From the NCBI GenBank assembly GCA_900764115.1, contig CAAFMR010000243.1, forward strand, positions 1-5,325: a stretch of 5,325 nucleotides of DNA, read 5' to 3'. Numbering within the stretch: the first letter of the stretch is position 1; each line of letters begins with the position of its first letter. Positions 1 to 5,174 of the stretch are shown here, in pieces. This DNA comes from Clostridia bacterium (GTDB taxonomy: Bacteria > Bacillota > Clostridia > Oscillospirales > Acutalibacteraceae). The notes under the pieces were generated by a model. The model ran no database searches and had not been told where the DNA came from. It was given only the letters and a program-made list of their open reading frames with translations. Position numbers and translations under genes: made by a program.

Positions 1-13
1 ACCGGTGTGCAGG

Positions 14-70
14 CTATGCATCGGCGGATCGGGTCGCCGATGGGTTACGGTTTTGTTTTCCTTCTTCCAT
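14..70 (-). CDS. Short leftward ORF of 18 codons, possible leader peptide or 5' end of a disrupted gene
   Basis: Reading leftward from an ATG whose complement lies at 70-68, an 18-residue frame beginning MEEGKQNRNP ends at a TAG (complement of 16-14). It sits 28 nt downstream of the predicted start of a leftward promoter and just after a good ribosome binding site, so translation is likely. It is far too short to be recognised. Another frame opens with an ATG at 21-19 (complement), overlapping the end of this one, and runs off the window edge as MHSLHTG. That second ATG has no clear ribosome binding site of its own. The short frame could be a leader peptide, an upstream ORF coupled to the next gene, the start of a gene broken by a frameshift, or a real micropeptide. 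The product is unknown. Confidence 0.3.
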   Translation of the reverse strand: MEEGKQNRNPSATRSADA

Positions 71-74
71 CGGT

Positions 75-83
75 ATCACCTTT
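75..83 (-). promoter_or_regulatory. Ribosome binding site for the leftward ORF
   Basis: Read on the minus strand the sequence is AAAGGTGAT, which pairs with the GGTGAT-complementary part of the 16S rRNA 3' end. It lies 4 nt before the ATG at 70. It is the main reason for believing that something is translated leftward from here. Confidence 0.5.
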
Positions 84-104
84 CTTTCTTTCGATCTTGC
101 CTAC

Positions 105-132
105 AGTATAGCACAAACGGTTGACAGAACAA
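105..132 (-). promoter_or_regulatory. Leftward SigA-type promoter with extended -10
   Basis: On the minus strand a TATACT -10 box (complement of 105-110; 5 of 6 to consensus) is preceded directly by TGTGC, the TRTGN extended -10 element common in Firmicutes. A weak -35, TTGTTC (complement of 127-132; 3 of 6), lies 16 nt upstream, so the promoter probably relies on its extended -10. The predicted start is near position 98, giving a leader of about 28 nt to the ATG at 70. Its -35 lies between the -35 and -10 of the rightward promoter, so the two cannot easily be occupied at once. Confidence 0.55.
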
Positions 133-149
133 TGGCTCTGCGGTATAAT
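121..149 (+). promoter_or_regulatory. Consensus SigA promoter of the PucR/CdaR-like regulator
   Basis: TTGACA at 121-126 and TATAAT at 144-149 are both perfect matches to the housekeeping consensus, with the optimal 17-nt spacer. The predicted start is around 156, giving a leader of roughly 38 nt before the ATG at 194. A promoter this strong in front of a regulator usually needs repression or autoregulation. A palindrome just downstream (165-179) is in a suitable place for that. Confidence 0.85.
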
Positions 150-164
150 AACGCCAAAAGAAAC

Positions 165-179
165 TGTGCTGTCAGCACA
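165..179 (+). repeat. 15-bp palindrome, candidate operator in the regulator leader
   Basis: TGTGCTGTCAGCACA is a perfect inverted repeat with 7-bp arms around one central base. It lies about +10 to +24 relative to the predicted start of the rightward transcript. Its length and symmetry fit a dimeric repressor site better than an RNA hairpin, because a 1-nt loop cannot close. The right arm extended to AGCACAAA (174-181) occurs again at 110-117, inside the leftward promoter. Binding by the adjacent regulator is inference. Confidence 0.5.
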
Positions 180-182
180 AAT

Positions 183-188
183 GGAGGG
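183..188 (+). promoter_or_regulatory. Ribosome binding site that decides the regulator start
   Basis: GGAGGG lies 5 nt before the ATG at 194. The in-frame GTG at 188 overlaps this site and so cannot use it, which favours the ATG. Confidence 0.75.
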
Positions 189-193
189 TGCAT

Positions 194-1378
194 ATGGATA
201 AGCAGGTGCTGTTGGAAATTTTTTTGCAGGCGCATTCTCTCAATCCGCTGGTGGAGGCGGTGGCGGGGGCGTTGTCCTGTCCGGTGCTGGTGGCGGATAA
301 CGGGTTTCACCTGGTGGCGGCGGCGGACCCCACCGGATATGCCGAGCCGGAATACCGGCGGGCGCTGGCGCACAGCGCGCTGCCGCTGCCCGTGTGTGCC
401 GCCGTTGCGCAGCAGGGGGCGGAGGGCGGCACGGTGCAGGCGCCTTTGGGGGAGCGCCAGGCGCAGGTGCGGGAGCTGCTCAGCGGCGGGGCGGCGCTGG
501 GGTATATTCTGTATTTGCCCGCCGACGGGGCGGCGTTGTCGGACCCGGCGCTGCCTCTGGCGGAGCAGCTGATTGCCAAGCAGTTTTATTGCGAAAAGCA
601 TGCCGGCGGGGCAGCCGCCGATACGGCGGAGGAAATTCTCACCGACCTGCTGGATGGCAAATTCCCGGATGAGGAGCGGTTCCGCCGCCGAGTGGCGGGT
701 ACCTTTCTGGCGCATTTCCGCCCGGAACGGTTGGCGCTGTTGACGCCCCCCGCCGTCGAGACGCTTGCCCGGCGGGAGACGCTGCCCCAGCGGTTTTCCC
801 GGGAGTTTCAGGCATCGCTGCCCTTCTTCTATCGGGGGCAGCTGGTGGTATTTCTCCATGCTGACCACGATCTGCAGCAGCTGGAGGCGGTGGCGCGGCA
901 GGGACAGCTGACGGTGGCGGTGTCCGGGCGGCTGCCGACGCTGTATAGTGTGGCGGCGCTGTATCCGGCGGTGGCGGATACGCTGGCGTATTATCGGCAG
1001 CGGGAGGGGGCGCCGGGGCTGGTGCGGTGTGAGGACTATGCGCTGCTGATGCTGCTGCGCCGGATGCAGGGGCGGTATATGGAGGAGGACATTCGCCCGG
1101 TGTATGAGCATGACCGGGACACCGGCGGGGCGTTGTGCCTTACCTATTATACCTACCTGATTTGCGACGGTTCGCTGCAGGCGACCGGGGAGCGGCTGTT
1201 CACCCACCGCAACACCATTCAGTATCGGCTGCGCAAGCTGCGGGAGGAATATGGCGTCGATACCCAATCGCCGGAGCGGTTCACCGCCCATCTGCTGTCG
1301 TTGGCGCTGGCGCTGGTGCAGCTGGGGCAGGAGCAGCCGTTTCTGCCCCAGCTGCCGGGGGAGAGTGGCAGCATTTGA
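194..1378 (+). CDS. PucR/CdaR-family helix-turn-helix transcriptional regulator
   Basis: This is a 394-residue cytoplasmic DNA-binding regulator of the PucR/CdaR type. The C-terminus (about 310-370) has the family's HTH pattern: a leading helix (LTYYTYLICDGSLQATGERL) followed by the hallmark THRNTIQYRLRKL at 337-349. Around 240-268, VAVSGRLPTLYSVAALYPAV and the following TLAYY resemble the GGDEF-like domain that precedes the HTH in CdaR proteins. The N-terminal 140 residues look like a sensory region (CPVLVADNGFHLVAAADP at 29-46), but I cannot assign a ligand. No membrane segment or signal peptide is seen. An in-frame GTG at 188 would add two residues but overlaps the ribosome binding site. 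Members usually control nearby metabolic or transport genes. Here the gene lies between a divergent promoter and a glycan cassette, which makes those the likely targets (inference). Family assignment is firm; signal and targets are unknown. Confidence 0.88.
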   Translation: MDKQVLLEIFLQAHSLNPLVEAVAGALSCPVLVADNGFHLVAAADPTGYAEPEYRRALAHSALPLPVCAAVAQQGAEGGTVQAPLGERQAQVRELLSGGAALGYILYLPADGAALSDPALPLAEQLIAKQFYCEKHAGGAAADTAEEILTDLLDGKFPDEERFRRRVAGTFLAHFRPERLALLTPPAVETLARRETLPQRFSREFQASLPFFYRGQLVVFLHADHDLQQLEAVARQGQLTVAVSGRLPTLYSVAALYPAVADTLAYYRQREGAPGLVRCEDYALLMLLRRMQGRYMEEDIRPVYEHDRDTGGALCLTYYTYLICDGSLQATGERLFTHRNTIQYRLRKLREEYGVDTQSPERFTAHLLSLALALVQLGQEQPFLPQLPGESGSI

Positions 1379-1403
1379 CAACCGGGGCGGTTTGTGCTAT
1401 TGT
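1375..1403 (+). promoter_or_regulatory. SigA promoter of the glycan cassette, overlapping the regulator stop codon
   Basis: A perfect TTGACA at 1375-1380 contains the TGA stop codon (1376-1378) of the upstream regulator. After a 17-nt spacer comes TATTGT at 1398-1403 (4 of 6), preceded by a TGTGC extended -10 element (1393-1397). The predicted start is around 1410, about 30 nt before the glycosyltransferase ATG. The -10 is flanked by 5-bp arms CGGTT (1388-1392) and AACCG (1406-1410). The cassette can therefore be transcribed independently of the regulator, although read-through from the regulator gene is also possible because no terminator lies between them. Confidence 0.7.
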
Positions 1404-1440
1404 GTAACCGTGAAACTGTTGCGGAACCGGAGGGGACAGT

Positions 1441-2340
1441 ATGCGCATCGCCGCTGTGGTGGTGACCTATAACCGCTTGGACACCCTGCGGCGCTGCCTT
1501 GCCGCCCTGGCTGTGCAGCAGCCTGCCGCGCCGGATATATTGGTGGTGGATAATCATAGCTCCGACGGCACCGCCGCCTTTCTGGCGGAGCAGGCTGCCG
1601 CCGGTCGGCTGCGATACCGGGATACCGGCGCCAACATCGGAGGCGCCGGCGGCTTCAATATTGGTATGGGCTGGGCGGTGGAGGCGGGCTACACCCATCT
1701 GTGGGTGATGGACGACGATTGCATTCCCCAGCCGGATGCGTTGGCGGCGCTGGTCGCCGCCCACAGGCAGCTGGCGGGAAATTACGGCTTTCTGTCCGGC
1801 ATCGCCTATTGGCGGGATGGCTCTCGCTGCCGGATGAATGTGCAGAAACGTACCCTTACCGCCCGCCTGGAGCGGTTGGAGCAGCCGCTGGAGCCGGTGA
1901 TTATGGCGACGTTTGTGTCCGCCTTTATCCCCGCCGAGCGGGTGCGGGCGGTGGGGCTGCCCTATAAGGAGTTTTTCATTTGGGCAGACGATCTGGAGTA
2001 TACCCGCCGCCTGTCCCGGCGGTATCCCGCCTATGCGGTGACCGGCTGCCGGGTGCTGCACGATATGGCGCATAACCGGCGGGTGGATATTGCCACCGAC
2101 ACCCCGGAGCGGCTGCCCCGGTATCGGTATCTGTACCGCAACGAGGTGTTTCTCTATCGCCGGGAGGGGCTGCGGGGGCGGCTGTATATGGCAGCCCGGC
2201 TACTGTGTCATTGCCTGCGGGTGGCGGTGAGCGCCGCCCCGGATAAGCGTCGGCGCATCGGCGTGATCCTGCGTTCCGCCCGTCAAGGGCGGCATTTTCA
2301 TCCTGTCGCAGAGTTTCCGGCGTCCGCCCGGGAGGAGTGA
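1441..2340 (+). CDS. GT2-family glycosyltransferase (GlfT1/rhamnosyltransferase-like)
   Basis: This 299-residue GT-A-fold enzyme should transfer a sugar from a nucleotide-sugar donor to a lipid-linked glycan on the inner face of the membrane. The N-terminal nucleotide-binding strand is VVVTYNR (6-12), followed by VVDNHSSDGT (35-44). NIGGAGGFNIG (65-75) is the glycine-rich stretch typical of the galactofuranosyl/rhamnosyl branch of GT2. The metal-binding DDD is in WVMDDDCIPQPDAL (88-101), and the likely base motif is IWADDLEYTRR (180-190), with a histidine at 207 in the VLHD segment. No clear transmembrane helix is present; a hydrophobic stretch near 247-265 may touch the membrane. The start is supported by GGAGGGG at 1429-1435. 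It is the first gene of the cassette, 30 nt before the flippase. Donor and acceptor cannot be read from the sequence; galactofuranose or rhamnose would fit the subfamily. Confidence 0.88.
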   Translation: MRIAAVVVTYNRLDTLRRCLAALAVQQPAAPDILVVDNHSSDGTAAFLAEQAAAGRLRYRDTGANIGGAGGFNIGMGWAVEAGYTHLWVMDDDCIPQPDALAALVAAHRQLAGNYGFLSGIAYWRDGSRCRMNVQKRTLTARLERLEQPLEPVIMATFVSAFIPAERVRAVGLPYKEFFIWADDLEYTRRLSRRYPAYAVTGCRVLHDMAHNRRVDIATDTPERLPRYRYLYRNEVFLYRREGLRGRLYMAARLLCHCLRVAVSAAPDKRRRIGVILRSARQGRHFHPVAEFPASAREE

Positions 2341-2370
2341 GCGCCTGTTCCGTCTGCCGGAGGAATTTTT

Positions 2371-3840
2371 ATGCAGAGTACCATCCGGAAAAATTACCTA
2401 TATAATGTCAGCCTGCAGATTTTTTCTCTGCTGATGCCGCTAATCACTACGCCGTATGTGGCGCGGGCGCTGCAGCCCGCCGGCGTGGGTGCGTATAGCT
2501 ATGCCAATTCCATCGCCGTGTTTTTTTCGCTGTTGGCGGGGATGGGCATTTCCTCCTATGGGCTGCGGGAGCTGTCCCGCTGCCGGGACGACCGGGAGCG
2601 GTCGGTGCAGCTGTTTCGGGAGCTGAGCAGGCTGCGGCTGTTGACTACGGCGGCGGCGCTGGTGCTGTATCTGGTGTTTGTGCTGCTGTTTGGCAGCAGC
2701 TGGCGGGTGTATCTGGCTTGCGGGCTGGTGATCCTGTCCGCCGGGATGGATTGCAACTGGTATTTTCAGGCAAAGGAAAATTTCCGAATCCTGATGGTGC
2801 GGAACTTTTTCATTAAAGCGGCGACCATGGTATGTATTCTGGTGTTTGTCCGCGAGCCGGGGGATCTGGTGCTGTATATCCTGTTTCAGGGGGGCGGCAC
2901 GCTGCTGTCCAACGGACTGCTGTGGCTGCGGCTGACCCGCCGGATGCCCCGGATACCCTGGCGGCGGCTGCATATCCGCCGCCATTTCCGGGGAACCCTG
3001 CCGTATTTTATCCCCTCGGTGGCGACCACGGTGTATACGGTGCTGGATCGCACCATGATCGGGCTGATTACCCGGGATATGGAGCAGAACGGCTATTATG
3101 ATCAGGCAAGCCGCATCATCCACATTCTTATGGCGGTAATCACCTCACTGAATGTGGTGGTGGGGGTGCGCACCTCTTATCTGTTTGCCCGCAACCGCAA
3201 GCGGGAGATACGGCAGCATCTGTACGACACCTTTCGGTTCACCTATCTGCTGTCGTTTCCCATGGCGGCGGGGCTGCTGGCGTGTGCGCCCCATTTTGTG
3301 CCCTGGTTCTTCGGCGTGGGCTATGACGCTGTGACGCCGCTGCTGCAGGCGCTGACGCCGCTGCTGTTCATCATCGGCACCAGCAATGTGCTGGGGACGC
3401 TGTATCTGACCCCCTGCGGGCAGCGGGGGCGCAGCAACCGGGCGATCGTCACCGGAGCGGTGCTGAATTTCTTATTAAATCTGATTTTAATTCCGTTTCT
3501 CCAGGCATACGGTGCCGTAATCGCCTCGGTGGCGGCGGAAACCGTCATCACGCTGCTGTATCTGTATTATTGCCGCCGATTTGTGCGGCTGGCGCAGATT
3601 TTGGGGCTGGCGCTGCGGTATTTTCTGCTGTCCGCCGGGATGTTTGTGCCGGTGTGGCTGGTGGGACGAGCCTGTGCGCCGGGGCTGCCCGGCATCCTGC
3701 TGCAGATCGGCACCGGTATGGCGGTGTATGCGGCGGGTCTGATCCTGCTGCGGGACCCCGCCTGGCAGGAGGTGCGCCGCTTTCTGCACCGCCGTAAAAA
3801 ACGGGGCGAAGTCCCGCCGCCGGAGGAGGAAGAGCCATGA
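2371..3840 (+). CDS. Wzx-type oligosaccharide/polysaccharide flippase (MOP superfamily)
   Basis: This 489-residue polytopic membrane protein has the length and roughly 12-14 hydrophobic segments of Wzx flippases, which move undecaprenyl-linked glycans to the outer face of the membrane. The N-terminus is typical: YNVSLQIFSLLMPLITTPYV (11-30), then GVGAYSYANS (38-47) and GISSYGLRELSR (59-70). Further family signatures are WYFQAKENFRILMVRNFFIK (130-149), LDRTMIG (225-231), GYYDQASRIIHI (241-252) and NFLLNLILIP (366-375). Where many relatives have a conserved proline-arginine after the ITSLN segment, this one reads VVVGVR. The start is set by GGAGGA at 2359-2364. The tail RRKKRGEVPPPEEEEP is charged and its glutamate codons double as the ribosome binding site of the next gene. 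TacF, the pneumococcal teichoic acid flippase, is in the same superfamily and also works with LicD enzymes, but the substrate here is not known. Confidence 0.92.
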   Translation: MQSTIRKNYLYNVSLQIFSLLMPLITTPYVARALQPAGVGAYSYANSIAVFFSLLAGMGISSYGLRELSRCRDDRERSVQLFRELSRLRLLTTAAALVLYLVFVLLFGSSWRVYLACGLVILSAGMDCNWYFQAKENFRILMVRNFFIKAATMVCILVFVREPGDLVLYILFQGGGTLLSNGLLWLRLTRRMPRIPWRRLHIRRHFRGTLPYFIPSVATTVYTVLDRTMIGLITRDMEQNGYYDQASRIIHILMAVITSLNVVVGVRTSYLFARNRKREIRQHLYDTFRFTYLLSFPMAAGLLACAPHFVPWFFGVGYDAVTPLLQALTPLLFIIGTSNVLGTLYLTPCGQRGRSNRAIVTGAVLNFLLNLILIPFLQAYGAVIASVAAETVITLLYLYYCRRFVRLAQILGLALRYFLLSAGMFVPVWLVGRACAPGLPGILLQIGTGMAVYAAGLILLRDPAWQEVRRFLHRRKKRGEVPPPEEEEP

Positions 3841-4727
3841 AGCCGGAGCCGTCCTTTTGGGAAGAAGAAATCCGCTGCGGATACCGGGTGTCGGCGGCGA
3901 TGAAGCAGGTCTGGGGCGTGCAGCTGGAGCTGCTGGCGGAGCTGCAGCGGGTCTGCCGGGAACACGGGCTGCGGTATTTTGCCTCGGGCGGCACGCTGCT
4001 GGGGGCGGTGCGCCATCGCGGATACATCCCCTGGGATGACGACATCGATCTGGTGATGTTCCGGGCGGACTATGACCGGCTGTGCGCCATCGGCGCCGGG
4101 GCGTTCCGTCCGCCGTATTTTTTTCAGTCGCCTGCCACCGACCGGCGCTATGCCCGGGGACATATACAGCTGCGCAAGGACGGCACCGCCGCCATTCTGC
4201 CGGAGGAGGGTCCCCGGTTTCCCTTTCATCAGGGCATATTCGTGGATATATTTCCGCTGGATGGGGTGCCGGAGAACCCCCGGGCATTCCGGGCGCAGCG
4301 GCGGCGGCTCATCGCCTGCGACCGGCTGCTCAACGCGACGGTGCGCTATCCGGCGCACCCGCATAAAACCCTGTTGACGGATCTTGCCCACATCGCCGCC
4401 AGCGCGGTGCCCTACCGGTTGCTGCTGGCGGGTCTGGAGCGTACTGCCGCCCGCTACAGCACCCCCGCCGCCCGCCGGGTGGCGACGCTGACCTTTCAGC
4501 CCCGGCTGGAGCCGTTTTTGTATCCTGCGGAAGCCTATGAAACGACGCTGACGGTGCCGTTTGAATATACCACGTTGGAAATTCCCGCCGGATACGACCG
4601 GCTGCTGCGCATTCAATACGGCGACTATGAGCCTCCCCGGCGGGATTCCTCCTACCATGGGCGGATGCTGCTGGATGCCGCCACGGATTACCGGGATTGC
4701 TTCGCCCGATTGCCCGCAACAGAGTAA
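3837..4727 (+). CDS. licD: LicD-family phosphotransferase (phosphocholine or related phospho-group transfer)
   Basis: This 296-residue soluble protein has the LicD nucleotidyltransferase-like fold. The core is SGGTLLGAVRHRGYIPWDDD (50-69) followed by IDLVMFRADYDRL. The DDDID (67-71) aspartates bind metal and are intact. Downstream come IFVDIFPLDGVPEN (134-147) and YGDYEPP (261-267), both usual in complete members. LicD enzymes move phosphocholine from CDP-choline to cell-surface glycans; relatives such as fukutin and FKRP transfer ribitol phosphate, so the phospho-group here is open. Its ATG overlaps the flippase stop (ATGA at 3837-3840), and a GGAGGAGGA ribosome binding site lies within the flippase tail codons, indicating translational coupling. 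No licA, licB or licC-like genes for choline uptake and activation lie in this window. Confidence 0.9.
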   Translation: MKPEPSFWEEEIRCGYRVSAAMKQVWGVQLELLAELQRVCREHGLRYFASGGTLLGAVRHRGYIPWDDDIDLVMFRADYDRLCAIGAGAFRPPYFFQSPATDRRYARGHIQLRKDGTAAILPEEGPRFPFHQGIFVDIFPLDGVPENPRAFRAQRRRLIACDRLLNATVRYPAHPHKTLLTDLAHIAASAVPYRLLLAGLERTAARYSTPAARRVATLTFQPRLEPFLYPAEAYETTLTVPFEYTTLEIPAGYDRLLRIQYGDYEPPRRDSSYHGRMLLDAATDYRDCFARLPATE

Positions 4728-4731
4728 AAAA

Positions 4732-4763
4732 TCGACACCTCTTTCTGCCCCGCCGCATACTAT
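4732..4763 (+). promoter_or_regulatory. Possible promoter of the small cysteine-rich gene, sporulation-like or SigA
   Basis: Two readings overlap. As a SigA promoter, TCGACA (4732-4737; 5 of 6) and CATACT (4756-4761; 4 of 6) are separated by 18 nt. As a mother-cell sporulation promoter, the -10 CATACTAT (4756-4763) is close to the Bacillus SigE consensus CATACAnT and to the SigK CATAnnnTA, and an ACAC lies 17 nt upstream, as for SigK. No good SigE -35 is seen. The sequence alone cannot decide, and the site could also be fortuitous. Confidence 0.35.
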
Positions 4764-4787
4764 GGGGTTGTAAGGGGGTGTAAAGAT

Positions 4788-4913
4788 ATGTGTCTGCGGA
4801 ACCTCTTCGGCGGCAATGACTGCACCTGGATCCTGTTCATCATCATCGTTCTCCTGCTGATCGATGACAGCGATTGCGGCTGCGGCGCCACCACCAACCC
4901 CTGCTGCGGCTAA
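4788..4913 (+). CDS. Small cysteine/glycine-rich single-pass membrane peptide, 41 residues
   Basis: This 41-codon frame is preceded by AAGGGGGTG (4772-4780), a near-perfect Shine-Dalgarno sequence 9 nt from the ATG, and is followed by a strong hairpin, so it looks like a complete monocistronic unit. The peptide has Cys2, an FGGNDC segment (7-12), a short very hydrophobic stretch TWILFIIIVLLLI (13-25), then an acidic DDSD and a tail with Cys30, Cys32 and the pair Cys39-Cys40. The layout (FGG, Trp, isoleucine/leucine run, Cys/Gly tail) resembles tiny membrane peptides widespread in spore-forming Firmicutes, including the YjcZ-type sporulation group, but I recognise it by composition only. Possible roles include spore-envelope component, membrane-protein partner or metal/thiol function; none is shown. 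It is 60 nt downstream of the LicD gene and may be partly co-transcribed with it. Confidence 0.72.
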   Translation: MCLRNLFGGNDCTWILFIIIVLLLIDDSDCGCGATTNPCCG

Positions 4914-4931
4914 CGCCCGGCAACGGCTCAG

Positions 4932-4961
4932 CGAAGGCGGACGCGTCAGCGTCCGCCTTCG
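4932..4961 (+). terminator. Strong hairpin, probable transcription terminator
   Basis: CGAAGGCGGACGC (4932-4944) and GCGTCCGCCTTCG (4949-4961) form a perfect 13-bp stem with a GTCA loop, starting 18 nt after the stop codon of the small peptide gene. The following bases (TCTGTGCAG) hold only a weak T-run, so intrinsic termination may be inefficient or the hairpin may mainly protect mRNA 3' ends. It would end transcripts of both the small gene and any read-through from the glycan cassette. Confidence 0.7.
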
Positions 4962-4984
4962 TCTGTGCAGGGGGCTATGGGAAA

Positions 4985-5000
4985 CGGCGCTACGGTGCCG
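4985..5000 (+). other. Small hairpin with UNCG-type tetraloop
   Basis: CGGCGC (4985-4990) pairs with GTGCCG (4995-5000), with one G-T wobble, around TACG. As RNA the loop is C(UACG)G, one of the unusually stable UNCG tetraloops. It is followed by a moderately T-rich stretch (CTGTGTGTCTGTATG), so it may be a back-up terminator behind the main hairpin. The stem is only 6 bp, so chance is possible. Confidence 0.3.
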
Positions 5001-5083
5001 CTGTGTGTCTGTATGTATACCATATTAAGATAAAGTGCGTAAAAAAACGAACAAATCGGAGAAAAATCTGCACCGGAAGACTA

Positions 5084-5112
5084 TTTACATTTCTGGCGAA
5101 ATTTGGTAATAT
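5084..5112 (+). promoter_or_regulatory. SigA promoter of abrB
   Basis: TTTACA (5084-5089; 5 of 6) and TAATAT (5107-5112; 4 of 6) are separated by exactly 17 nt. The predicted start is near 5119, about 56 nt before the abrB ATG. A-rich sequence upstream (5041-5047 and 5062-5066) could act as an UP-like element. The region is clearly more AT-rich than the neighbouring genes, as expected of a promoter and of AbrB targets. Confidence 0.75.
5089..5102 (+). repeat. Inverted repeat in the abrB promoter spacer, candidate operator
   Basis: ATTTC (5089-5093) and GAAAT (5098-5102) are perfect inverted arms around TGGC. The element fills the spacer between the -35 and -10 boxes, so any protein bound here would block RNA polymerase. 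AbrB in Bacillus represses its own gene, which makes autorepression a natural guess. AbrB sites are loosely defined, and 5-bp arms can occur by chance. Confidence 0.35.
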
Positions 5113-5132
5113 ATGGCTGTCACAGTCAAAGA

Positions 5133-5151
5133 CGGTCGGAATATCCGACCG
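5133..5151 (+). promoter_or_regulatory. Hairpin in the abrB 5' leader
   Basis: CGGTCGGA (5133-5140) and TCCGACCG (5144-5151) form a perfect 8-bp stem with an ATA loop. It begins about 14 nt after the predicted transcription start and ends about 9 nt before the AAGGA ribosome binding site. No T-run follows, so it is not an intrinsic terminator. It may stabilise the mRNA 5' end, influence translation, or act in DNA form as an operator. Confidence 0.55.
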
Positions 5152-5174
5152 CAGATAAGAAAGGATGAGTAACC

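Noticed and set aside
132..572. Plus-strand open frame starting at 132 in another frame of the regulator
   Set aside because: Its start lies inside the SigA promoter, before the predicted transcription start, and its Arg/Trp/Cys-rich product is an out-of-frame translation of the regulator.
101..1381. Long minus-strand open frame opposite the regulator gene
   Set aside because: Its protein is dominated by Arg, Gln, Pro and His, the usual antisense shadow of a gene rich in CTG, GCG and CGG codons. It covers the same bases as a clear PucR/CdaR-family gene and both promoters.
1219..2073. Minus-strand open frame opposite the regulator end and the glycosyltransferase
   Set aside because: Antisense shadow with a His/Gly/Arg-rich composition. 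It crosses the promoter at 1375-1403 and shows no family motif.
3567..4658. Long minus-strand open frame opposite the flippase end and the LicD gene
   Set aside because: It has no recognisable motif, is low-complexity in composition, and lies opposite two genes with intact family signatures.
4747..4767. Possible CCCC...GGGG terminator hairpin after the LicD gene
   Set aside because: Only four G-C pairs with a 12-nt loop and no T-run; too weak to call. The cassette more likely runs through to the hairpin at 4932-4961.
4874..5158. Plus-strand open frame of 94 codons between the small peptide gene and abrB
   Set aside because: It starts inside the small peptide gene in another frame, runs through both hairpins and the abrB promoter, lacks a ribosome binding site and has no recognisable domain.
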